64,000 bases of DNA from Intrasporangiaceae bacterium. Lineage in GTDB: Bacteria > Actinomycetota > Actinomycetes > Actinomycetales > Dermatophilaceae. The number at the start of each line of letters is the position of its first letter. Positions within the stretch are counted from its first letter, which is position 1. The notes under the pieces are model-generated. The model ran no database searches. It was not told the origin of the DNA and saw only the letters and a program-made list of their open reading frames with translations. The DNA lies in contig JAJPIW010000027.1 in the NCBI GenBank assembly GCA_021324575.1, positions 1 through 64,000 of the forward strand, read 5' to 3'. The position numbers and the translations under genes are program-made. Below are positions 57,079-64,000 of this stretch, piece by piece.

Positions 57079-59727
57079 TCAGGATGTCGGCCCTGCTCCG
57101 CGGTTCGTCTGGAACAGGCGTTCGCGCTCCTCGGCGACGACCTGACGCGCGAGGTCAGCCTCCGAGACGTCGAACGCCTCCGGCGCCGCCTCGGCGGAAT
57201 CGCTCACCCGCGCGAAGTCCTCGAACAGCTCCCGTTTGCGGGCGAGGATCTCGGCGACACGCCGGTCGGCGCCTTCCTCGGACAGCAGTCGGTGGACTTG
57301 AACTGAGTCCAGTTGTCCCATCCGGTGGGCCCGGGCGATGGCTTGCCACTCTGTAGTGGGCTTGAGCTGCGGTTCGCAGATGACCACGACGGACGCCGCC
57401 TGGATGTTGAGCCCGACCCCACCGGCCTGGATCTGTGAAACCAGAACGGCGCCGTGGCCGGCTTTGGAGAACAGATCGATCATCTCCTGGCGACGGGCCG
57501 CCGGGACAGCACCGGTGAGGGGACCGAAGACACTCCCGGGGAGGGCTTTGGTGACTTGGCTCAGGACCTCGAGGAAATGCGAGAAGACGAGCACGCGCCG
57601 GTTGTTGTCCTCGGCCTCGCCGACGATCTCGATGAGGCGCTTGACCTTCTCGGACTCTTGGCCGCTCAGCATCGCGGCCTGCCGCATGGCCATGAAATTG
57701 CCGGCGACCACGGCCTCCCGATACAGGCGCGCGTCCGGCGGGGACATGGGCAGCCATTCGTCGACCTCAATGAGCTCAGGCAGTTCGGTGAGCACGTCCT
57801 CTTGGTTGCGGCGTAGATACGCCGGCGCCACCTGGCGGCGGAACCGTCTGGGGGCCAGCTCGCCGGCGTCAACGACCAGGTCCGGTCGCAGGTAACCGAC
57901 CAGGTTGCCGAACTCCTCGATGCGGTTCTCAAGAGGTGTCCCGGTCAGGAAGATCGCGCGGTCGGCTGCCCGGACGAGGCGTTGAACCCGTCGGCTGCGC
58001 TGGGCGTCGGGGTTCTTGACGTAATGGGCTTCGTCGACGACGACGCACGCACTGGTCTGATCCGCCACGACCCTCTCGAACCACGCGAGGGTCTCGAAAG
58101 TCGTGATCGCCACGCCGCCGTTACGGCGCCAGTTTTGCGCCGCATGCTCGCGCCCGTAACCGTGGATGCGGTGGGCCCGGAGCCGGGATTTGGAGCCGAC
58201 TTCGCGCATCCAGTTGGTGACAACGGCAGCCGGGCAGACGACCAGGAAGTGGTGTTGGCCGTAGCTGCGGAGGTGAGCCAACACCGCCAGTGCCTCAACG
58301 GTCTTTCCCAGGCCCATCTCGTCCCCGATGATCACCTTGCGCTGCACGAGGGCAAAGCGCGCGCCGAAACTCTGGTACCCGCGCAGCGAGGCAGTGAGGT
58401 GCTCGGTGTCGAGGGTGAGCGCCCGGACCGCGTCGACGATCTCGTCCGGGAGGTCGCCGTGGGCTTTCCCTTCGTCCTCGGTCATGAAGCCGAGCTCGGA
58501 GAGCATCGCGTAGAAGTCCGCCGGACGACGCATGAACTCCTCCCACGGATCGGCGGGCGGTCCGGTGCCGCTGGCGGCACGCACGAGCTGGGCGCGTTGG
58601 ACAATTGAGTCGACGGCCTCCGTCAGACCATCTGAGGACGACTCGTCGGTGAGGACCAGAACGTGGCGGACTTGCGGGTCGAGCGTGCGGGCGAACGGCG
58701 CCAGGGATTCGGCCCAGGAGAGCACTGATGTTGCCTGACGAAGTGCCCGGACCCCGTCCCAGGCGATGAGGCGGCGCAGCACCAGGGTCGCTTCGTCTGA
58801 CCGTTGGCGGATGTCGATACGGACGGGCATCTCGTCGTAGGTGGTCTGCCACAGGGTCTGCGCGGCGCCCCGGATGCGGGTGGCGGAGGTGGGGCCGATC
58901 CCCGGCAACACTTCCAGGGGGCCCCTGTGGTGAAGGACCTGCAATACCGTCGCGAACCCGGCATCCTTCAACGCGGTCACTCGGACCTGCTCACGGGTGG
59001 CGTCCTTGAGCCTGTCCAGCGGCATCTGGGCAATGAGTTTGCCAGCCTCGGCGGTTCGGACGGCCACGCACGCTTGTATCGCTACGGAGCGCAGCTCACC
59101 CTCGCGTTGCAGGCCGGTCGTGATGTCCTCGATGGCCGTCGGGAGGGGCCCGAAGACTTGGGCGGACACAAGCCGCTGGACAGGGCCTAGATCAGTGAGA
59201 CGTTCCCTGAGACCCACCTCCGGGTTCAGGGCCGCCGCTGTCGCGACGGGCTGCCCCGCGGGGAGCGAAGTGGCAAGTCGGGCCAAAAGGGGCCCGACAT
59301 CGGTTGCGCGGCCCCACTGCTCATAGGCGGTCAGGTACTCCGCTGCGTTACCGGCCGCGTTGCGTTGCGCCCCACTCGCGACCAGGCGGCGTATGCCGTG
59401 TGAGGACTTCGCGTCCCGGAGTGCGTGCGCGACATGGTTGGTGAGGCTGTCCAACGCACGCTGCTCGTGGTTCGACAACGTGGGCGTGACTTGGTGCCGT
59501 GCGACGTCGCCCAGCAGTGGTTCGTCGCCTGTTCGGAGGGCGACGAGTCGCCATCGAGGCTGGCCGGCGTCGACGATCACCCAGGTCCGTGACCGGATCT
59601 CTGAGACCGCCGCGGTGGCCGCGCGTTCGACCTCGGTGCGACGCTGCTGCACGGCGGCCGCTTGACGGACCCAGGGTGCGACCTCGGCGGTGAGGGCGCG
59701 GAGCTGTTGACGTTCGATTCGGTCCAT
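57079..59727 (-). CDS. SNF2-family helicase with N-terminal helix-hairpin-helix region
   Basis: An 882-residue protein. The N-terminal 430 residues have no named domain except a helix-hairpin-helix motif near 275-290 (VLPGIGPTSATRIRGAA), a non-specific DNA-binding element. The SNF2 core follows: FALVQRKVIIGDEMGLGKT in outline with Walker A near 466, VVCPAAVVTNWMREV, motif II VVVDEAHYVKNP, FLTGTPLENRIEEF, and the C-terminal helicase motifs VLVFSHFLEVL, LVSQIQAGGVGLNIQ and IARAHRMGQ. SNF2 proteins translocate on double-stranded DNA. It is divergent from the DrmD-like gene across 123 bp. ATG at 59727. Confidence 0.85.
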   Translation of the reverse strand: MDRIERQQLRALTAEVAPWVRQAAAVQQRRTEVERAATAAVSEIRSRTWVIVDAGQPRWRLVALRTGDEPLLGDVARHQVTPTLSNHEQRALDSLTNHVAHALRDAKSSHGIRRLVASGAQRNAAGNAAEYLTAYEQWGRATDVGPLLARLATSLPAGQPVATAAALNPEVGLRERLTDLGPVQRLVSAQVFGPLPTAIEDITTGLQREGELRSVAIQACVAVRTAEAGKLIAQMPLDRLKDATREQVRVTALKDAGFATVLQVLHHRGPLEVLPGIGPTSATRIRGAAQTLWQTTYDEMPVRIDIRQRSDEATLVLRRLIAWDGVRALRQATSVLSWAESLAPFARTLDPQVRHVLVLTDESSSDGLTEAVDSIVQRAQLVRAASGTGPPADPWEEFMRRPADFYAMLSELGFMTEDEGKAHGDLPDEIVDAVRALTLDTEHLTASLRGYQSFGARFALVQRKVIIGDEMGLGKTVEALAVLAHLRSYGQHHFLVVCPAAVVTNWMREVGSKSRLRAHRIHGYGREHAAQNWRRNGGVAITTFETLAWFERVVADQTSACVVVDEAHYVKNPDAQRSRRVQRLVRAADRAIFLTGTPLENRIEEFGNLVGYLRPDLVVDAGELAPRRFRRQVAPAYLRRNQEDVLTELPELIEVDEWLPMSPPDARLYREAVVAGNFMAMRQAAMLSGQESEKVKRLIEIVGEAEDNNRRVLVFSHFLEVLSQVTKALPGSVFGPLTGAVPAARRQEMIDLFSKAGHGAVLVSQIQAGGVGLNIQAASVVVICEPQLKPTTEWQAIARAHRMGQLDSVQVHRLLSEEGADRRVAEILARKRELFEDFARVSDSAEAAPEAFDVSEADLARQVVAEERERLFQTNRGAGPTS

Positions 59728-59850
59728 CAGACCTCTGGGTCGGGGCTGGTCCTGCGAAGATTACCGACGGCGACGGCTCGGGGGTACAGGATCGGGCCTG
59801 TCGGACCCATCCAGTAACGTGGGCCGGCTGTCAACCAGGAGGTTTCACAC
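59728..59850. promoter_or_regulatory. divergent promoter region of the island
   Basis: This 123-bp space carries the start signals for both the leftward (SNF2, HelD and two unknown genes) and rightward (DrmD, DUF1643, DUF1156) arms. AGGAGG precedes the GTG at 59851. TAACGT (59815-59820) is a weak -10 candidate for the right arm. No clear operator. Confidence 0.45.
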
Positions 59851-62800
59851 GTGCTGCTCGAGGAGCTCAAGCCGGGTCTGCGGATCGAAGGGCTGATCCC
59901 GGCAGAGGTCATCACGGTCATCGCCCTGCAGTGGCACGGATCGGCGGCGCTGGAGTTGACCTACAAGACCGCGGCTGGGGGCCTCGGTCAGCAGGTCGTC
60001 TTCCGCAAGGATGAGGACAAGCTAGCGGTGGCCCAGAGTGGCAGCCGTTCCTTTGACGCCACCGCCAGCGATTTCAAGCTCGTCGCCGAGGCCCAGCGAA
60101 TCTCCCTCGCCGGTCTGTTCGACCCGATGCTCGCCGTGGCCACCAGCGATGTGCAGCCGCTCCCGCACCAGATCCGCGCGGTGTACGGGGAACTGCTGCC
60201 GCGCACTCCGCTTAGATTCTTGCTTGCCGACGACCCCGGTGCCGGCAAGACCATCATGGCCGGCCTCTACATCAAGGAGCTGCTCCTTCGGGATGACGTG
60301 AAGCAGTGTCTGATCATCGCTCCGGGCGGTCTGGTCGACCAGTGGCACGACGAGCTCTTCTTCAAGTTCGGGCTCCGGTTCGACCTGCTGACCAATCAGC
60401 TCATTGACGCGCAGGCGAACTTCAATGTCTTCGAGACCAACCCGTTGCTGATCGCCCGGATGGACCAGCTCTCGCGCAACGAGCAACTTCAGGCGCAGCT
60501 CAAGGAGACAGAGTGGGACCTGATCATCGTCGATGAGGCCCACCGGATGGGTGCACATTACTTCGGCGGCGAGCTGCGCAAGACCAAGCGGTTCCTGCTC
60601 GGAGAGATGCTCGGCGAGATCACGCGTCACCTGCTCCTGATGACCGCGACGCCGCACTCGGGCAAGGAGGAGGACTTCCAGCTGTTCCTGACGCTCCTCG
60701 ATCGCGACCGGTTCGAGGGCAAGCAGAAGAAGAGTGCGGACATCAGCGGCATCATGCGCCGCATGGTCAAGGAAGACCTCCTGACCTTCGAGGGTAAGAA
60801 GTTGTTTCCTGAGCGGATTGCAGAGACTGTCCCGTACGAGTTGACGGCGTTGGAATACGACCTCTACGAGGACGTCACGCACTATGTGCGCGAGGGTATG
60901 AACCGTGCCGAACGGATCGGCGGCAAGCGAAAGAACACTGTCGGTTTCGCGCTCACAGTCCTCCAACGGCGTCTCGCGTCCAGCCCCGAAGCGATCTACA
61001 AGAGCCTCGTACGGCGCTCTGAGCGGTTGGAGCGCAAGAAGCTGGAGATCCAGAACGGCACCTACCGGGACTCCGAGCCGGACATCGATCTGAGCGAGAT
61101 CGATGACGACGAGTTCAACGCCGAAGAGATCGAGGCCGCAGAGGAAGAACTCCTCGACGCCGCCACCGCGGCGCAGACGGTCGAGGAACTCAACGCAGAA
61201 CTTCTAGAGCTCGCGGACCTCATCAAGACTGCCCGCCTCGTCCGCGAGGCGGGCACCGACCGCAAGTGGACCGAGCTGTCCAACATCCTCCAGGACAATG
61301 CGCTGGTTACCGACAAGAACGGCTGGCCGCGAAAGTTCATCATCTTCACCGAGCACCGAGACACCCTCGATTACCTTCAGGGCAGGATTGGCTCGCTCAT
61401 CGGCAAACCCGACGCTGTCCGTGCGATCCACGGCGGCGTACGCCGCGCCGAGCGCCGCCAGATCACCGAGGAGTTCACCAAGAACCGCGACTGCCAGATC
61501 CTGCTGGCCACCGACGCCGCTGGCGAAGGTCTCAACCTCCAGGCCGCCCACCTGATGGTCAACTACGACCTCCCATGGAACCCCAACCGCATCGAACAGC
61601 GCTTCGGCCGTGTCCACCGCATCGGCCAGGAGGAGGTCTGCCGCCTCTGGAATCTCGTGGCCTCCAACACTCGCGAGGGCGAGGTCTTCACCCGCCTCCT
61701 CGAGAAGCTCGACCAGATGCGCGAGACCTACGGCGGCAAGGTCTTCGACGTCCTCGGTGAAGCCTTCACCGACACTCCGCTGCGCAACCTTCTTCTGGAA
61801 GCCATCCAGTACGGCGAGCGCGCCGATGTGAAGGCGAAAATGCACGAGGTAATCGACGCCTCCGTCGGGGACGGGCTCAAGGACCTCCTTGACGAGCGAG
61901 CCCTCGCCTCCGAGCACCTCGCCGACGCGGACCTCCACGCACTGCGCGCAGCCATGGACGAGGCACGAGCCCGCCGGCTCCAGCCGCACTACATCGAGCT
62001 CGCCTTCAAGGCCGCGTTCACCAAACTGGGCGGTCGCATCGTCAAGCGCGAGCAGGGACGTTACGAGATAGCGAACGTCCCGCAACACATCCGCTCCGCC
62101 GGCAAAGGACCGATCGCCACAAAGTACGACCGCGTCACGTTCGACCTGGCCAACGCCCTGCCGGGCGACTTGAGTCGCGCGGACCTCCTCGCCCCAGGCC
62201 ATCCGCTCCACGATGCCGTAATGGGAGAAGCGATCCGCAACTTCGGCGGTGCCCTCAACCAGGGCACGATCCTCGTCTCCTCCACCCTTGAGGAGCCGCA
62301 ACTACTCGTCGGAGTCGTTGAAGCGGTCGCCGACGCCACAGGCGGCTCTGTCGCGCGACGGTTCGGCTACGCCTACGTCGACCACTTCGGCACTGTCACT
62401 CCCGCCGGACCGGCGCCGTATCTCGACTGCGTCGCTGCGCCCGCGAGTACCGCAGTCGAAGCTGCCCGCGGCTTGGCCTGGCTGGGTGAGGCCGAGGACA
62501 AGGCGATGAGTTGGATCATCGCCAACCAACTTCCGGAATACCTCGGTGAAGTCCAGCCGCGCCGGCTTGCCGAGCTCGAGAAGGCCCGCGATCTAGTGAC
62601 AAAGCGGCTCAGCTCAGAAAGCGAGCGGCTCCTGCTGGATGCCGCAATCGCCTCGGAGAAGGAGCGGAAGGGCGAGAAGCCTAAGGAGTCCTCCGACAGT
62701 CTCAACCGCAAGGCGGTCGAGCTCGACGCACGCCTGCGCAAGCGCCTCGCACTCCTCGACCAGCAGCAGCTCATGTCGACGAAGCCACCGCACATCGTGA

Positions 62801-63261
62801 CCGCGGCCTTGGTGCTGCCGATCGGGATGCTTGAAGGCGCGATCCCGACCAGCGCGCCGATCCACGCCAAGGAAACGAAGCAGGTCGAACGCCGCGGCGT
62901 CGACCTTGTGATGGCCCGGGAGCGCGAGCTCGGTCGGCAGCCTGTCGAGCAGGCCTTCAACAACCCCGGCTTCGACATCCTGTCCACCGACCCCAAGGGG
63001 GACACCTACCGGATCGAGGTCAAAGCCCGGATCGATGGTGCTGAGGACTTCTTCGTCACCCACAACGAGGTGATGACCGGAAAGAACGCCGTTCCGCGGT
63101 ATCGGCTGGCACTCGTGAAAGTCGATCCACGAGGGAGCCAATACGACGAGGTCAGGTATCTCGACGATCCTTTCGCGACGACAGACCTCGGGGACTTCGA
63201 GGCGACGGGGGTCCGCGGCCACTGGGCCAAGACCTGGGCCAAGGGTGCATCACCATTCTGA
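59851..63261 (+). CDS. drmD: DrmD-type SNF2 helicase of an antiphage locus
   Basis: A 1136-residue SNF2-like helicase. The N-terminus LLEELKPGLRIEGLIP and the following strand-rich 90 residues, then DPMLAVATSDVQPLPHQIRAVY, match the DISARM DrmD / DUF1156-associated helicase family. Walker A is DDPGAGKTIMAG near 128-134, motif II VDEAHRMGAHYFGGE, TATPHSGKEEDFQLF, QRRLASSPEAIYKSL, then helicase C motifs FTEHRDTLDYL, ATDAAGEGLNLQ and RFGRVHRIGQ. The C-terminal 150 residues include a DUF3883-like nuclease-fold segment (RQPVEQAFNNPGFDILS, YRIEVKAR). GTG start at 59851 with AGGAGG. DISARM restricts phage DNA; in class 1 systems DrmD is paired with an adenine methylase. Confidence 0.85.
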   Translation: MLLEELKPGLRIEGLIPAEVITVIALQWHGSAALELTYKTAAGGLGQQVVFRKDEDKLAVAQSGSRSFDATASDFKLVAEAQRISLAGLFDPMLAVATSDVQPLPHQIRAVYGELLPRTPLRFLLADDPGAGKTIMAGLYIKELLLRDDVKQCLIIAPGGLVDQWHDELFFKFGLRFDLLTNQLIDAQANFNVFETNPLLIARMDQLSRNEQLQAQLKETEWDLIIVDEAHRMGAHYFGGELRKTKRFLLGEMLGEITRHLLLMTATPHSGKEEDFQLFLTLLDRDRFEGKQKKSADISGIMRRMVKEDLLTFEGKKLFPERIAETVPYELTALEYDLYEDVTHYVREGMNRAERIGGKRKNTVGFALTVLQRRLASSPEAIYKSLVRRSERLERKKLEIQNGTYRDSEPDIDLSEIDDDEFNAEEIEAAEEELLDAATAAQTVEELNAELLELADLIKTARLVREAGTDRKWTELSNILQDNALVTDKNGWPRKFIIFTEHRDTLDYLQGRIGSLIGKPDAVRAIHGGVRRAERRQITEEFTKNRDCQILLATDAAGEGLNLQAAHLMVNYDLPWNPNRIEQRFGRVHRIGQEEVCRLWNLVASNTREGEVFTRLLEKLDQMRETYGGKVFDVLGEAFTDTPLRNLLLEAIQYGERADVKAKMHEVIDASVGDGLKDLLDERALASEHLADADLHALRAAMDEARARRLQPHYIELAFKAAFTKLGGRIVKREQGRYEIANVPQHIRSAGKGPIATKYDRVTFDLANALPGDLSRADLLAPGHPLHDAVMGEAIRNFGGALNQGTILVSSTLEEPQLLVGVVEAVADATGGSVARRFGYAYVDHFGTVTPAGPAPYLDCVAAPASTAVEAARGLAWLGEAEDKAMSWIIANQLPEYLGEVQPRRLAELEKARDLVTKRLSSESERLLLDAAIASEKERKGEKPKESSDSLNRKAVELDARLRKRLALLDQQQLMSTKPPHIVTAALVLPIGMLEGAIPTSAPIHAKETKQVERRGVDLVMARERELGRQPVEQAFNNPGFDILSTDPKGDTYRIEVKARIDGAEDFFVTHNEVMTGKNAVPRYRLALVKVDPRGSQYDEVRYLDDPFATTDLGDFEATGVRGHWAKTWAKGASPF

Positions 63262-63767
63262 TCGACTCGTCGGTAGGCGGGGTCCTCGTTGCGGTTCTCG
63301 CAAACCCCCCGCTCACGACTGGAACGCGCACGATCCGACGCGTTGAGTTGGCGGCCGAGCTGCTTGGCTTCTCCCAGGCGATAGTCGTGAACCTCTTCGC
63401 GTTGCCTTCACATGCAACGCGTGAGATCGCTGAGCTGGGGGCGGGCCCAGAAGGTTGGATGTCGGCACGGACGCCGCTGGCGGCTCAGATTGGCTCAGCG
63501 GACGGCTTGCTCCTCGCGTACGGCGCCACCGAGCCGACCGGCTCGGCTCGCGCTCACTTTCGGCGCCAGGTTGAGTGGGTTACCGAACGAATTGAGGCCC
63601 GTGGCGTCGCGGCGTGGTGGGTGGGCGACGGCCCGAGACATCCGTCACGCTGGCAACGCTGGACACATGTGGTGCACCCCGGAGTGCCATTTTCCGAGGC
63701 TCTCGCGCAGAGCCTCGTTCACGTTCCAGCTCTTCCGTCGGGACTGCCGACTAGGGTTCCGAACTAG
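63258..63767 (+). CDS. DUF1643-like protein with a probable CTG start
   Basis: The frame encodes LVAVLANPPLTTGTRTIRRV, ELLGFSQAIVVNLFAL, LLLAYGATEPTG and WTHVVHPGVPFSE, the order of conserved blocks in DUF1643 proteins (LNPSTAD...TIRRC...VVNLFA...AWG...HPL). The usual NPST reads NPPL. No ATG, GTG or TTG occurs in this frame before the TTG at 63348, which would cut off the conserved N-terminus. The CTG at 63258 overlaps the drmD stop as CTGA, has AAGGG 13 bases upstream, and gives a normal-length protein of about 169 residues. DUF1643 function is unknown. Confidence 0.55.
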   Translation: MIDSSVGGVLVAVLANPPLTTGTRTIRRVELAAELLGFSQAIVVNLFALPSHATREIAELGAGPEGWMSARTPLAAQIGSADGLLLAYGATEPTGSARAHFRRQVEWVTERIEARGVAAWWVGDGPRHPSRWQRWTHVVHPGVPFSEALAQSLVHVPALPSGLPTRVPN

Positions 63768-63833
63768 CAACGTGCGGCGCTGTCGCGCTGATTGAGGGAG
63801 CCCGAATCTCGGGCACGAAGGGGCGAGGAACTA

Positions 63834-64000
63834 GTGCACAAGCGCAAGCTGATCGAGGTGGCTCTGCCGCTTGAGGCAATCAACAAGGAGTCCGGCCGCG
63901 AGAAGTCGATCCGCCACGGGCACCCGTCGACCCTGCATATGTGGTGGGCGCGCCGCCCACTCGCAGCCGCCCGCGCCGTTCTCTTCGCACAGCTCGTAGA
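63834..64000 (+). CDS. DUF1156 domain protein (antiphage adenine methyltransferase family), N-terminal fragment
   Basis: Fifty-five codons are visible before the window ends. [37 protein letters not shown] and [13 protein letters not shown] are, in outline, the highly conserved opening of DUF1156 proteins, which carry an N6-adenine methyltransferase domain farther on. GTG start at 63834 with GAGGAA upstream, 66 bp after the DUF1643-like gene. With DrmD this suggests a class 1 DISARM methylase (DrmMI) or the DUF1156 protein of the DUF499/DUF3780 antiphage cassette. Which of the two cannot be told from the fragment. Confidence 0.85.
   Translation, partial: MHKRKLIEVALPLEAINKESGREKSIRHGHPSTLHMWWARRPLAAARAVLFAQLV

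Overview
The window is high-GC DNA (about 70% GC by eye) with GTG starts, 4-base ATGA/GTGA gene overlaps, leaderless-type promoters and actinobacterial protein families (BrkB, DUF445, GuaB1, MacS-like kinase, DUF2339, DUF5937). It looks like a chromosomal segment of an actinobacterium, most likely Micrococcales (an Intrasporangiaceae-type genome would fit). The taxon is an inference from gene content, not from a marker gene.

Layout. 1-12.6 kb is housekeeping and miscellaneous: the start of an amino acid permease, BrkB, a GGCT-fold protein, DUF445, the GMP reductase-like GuaB1, a DUF559 protein, an MFS transporter, a PHP phosphoesterase, a membrane protein with a short GntR regulator, tRNA-Glu and tRNA-Asp, and a decayed vapBC pair. 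12.7-43.3 kb is a large purine-catabolism region. It holds guanine deaminase and xanthine dehydrogenase with XdhC (34.7-40.7 kb), urate oxidase, HIU hydrolase and OHCU decarboxylase (16.4-20.1 kb), a urate/xanthine permease fused to a second, active-site-altered OHCU decarboxylase domain, allantoinase and ureidoglycine aminohydrolase (28.9-31.0 kb), an allantoin-type NCS1 permease and a racemase. The glyoxylate released is handled by two routes present here: Gcl, hydroxypyruvate isomerase, tartronate semialdehyde reductase and glycerate kinase (23.4-28.1 kb), and malate synthase with an ACT-domain malic enzyme. One IclR and one FCD-type GntR regulator lie inside the region. The urate oxidase and xanthine dehydrogenase promoters carry the same 13-bp palindrome in opposite orientation. 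No allantoate amidohydrolase or allantoicase is encoded in the window.

43.3-51.6 kb holds a MacSR-like two-component pair next to a DUF2339 membrane protein with a MacR-like operator, a metallo-beta-lactamase-fold hydrolase, a peptide-type solute-binding lipoprotein and an ArsR-like regulator. A tRNA-Phe with encoded CCA sits at 51.9 kb.

From about 52.4 kb to the window end the DNA changes character and looks like a mobile defence island. A leftward arm encodes a helix-hairpin-helix SNF2 helicase, a HelD-like helicase and two unrecognised proteins. A divergent rightward arm encodes a DrmD-type SNF2 helicase, a DUF1643-like protein without a canonical start codon, and the first 55 codons of a DUF1156 (adenine-methyltransferase-associated) protein. 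DrmD followed by DUF1156 is the opening of a class 1 DISARM or DUF1156/DUF499-type antiphage locus; the decisive genes lie beyond the window.

A window-wide signal is a non-palindromic word, GGCATAC/GTATGCC, counted by hand about 70 times where base composition predicts roughly 6-7. It occurs on both strands and in several reading frames, and it nearly vanishes in the putative island.
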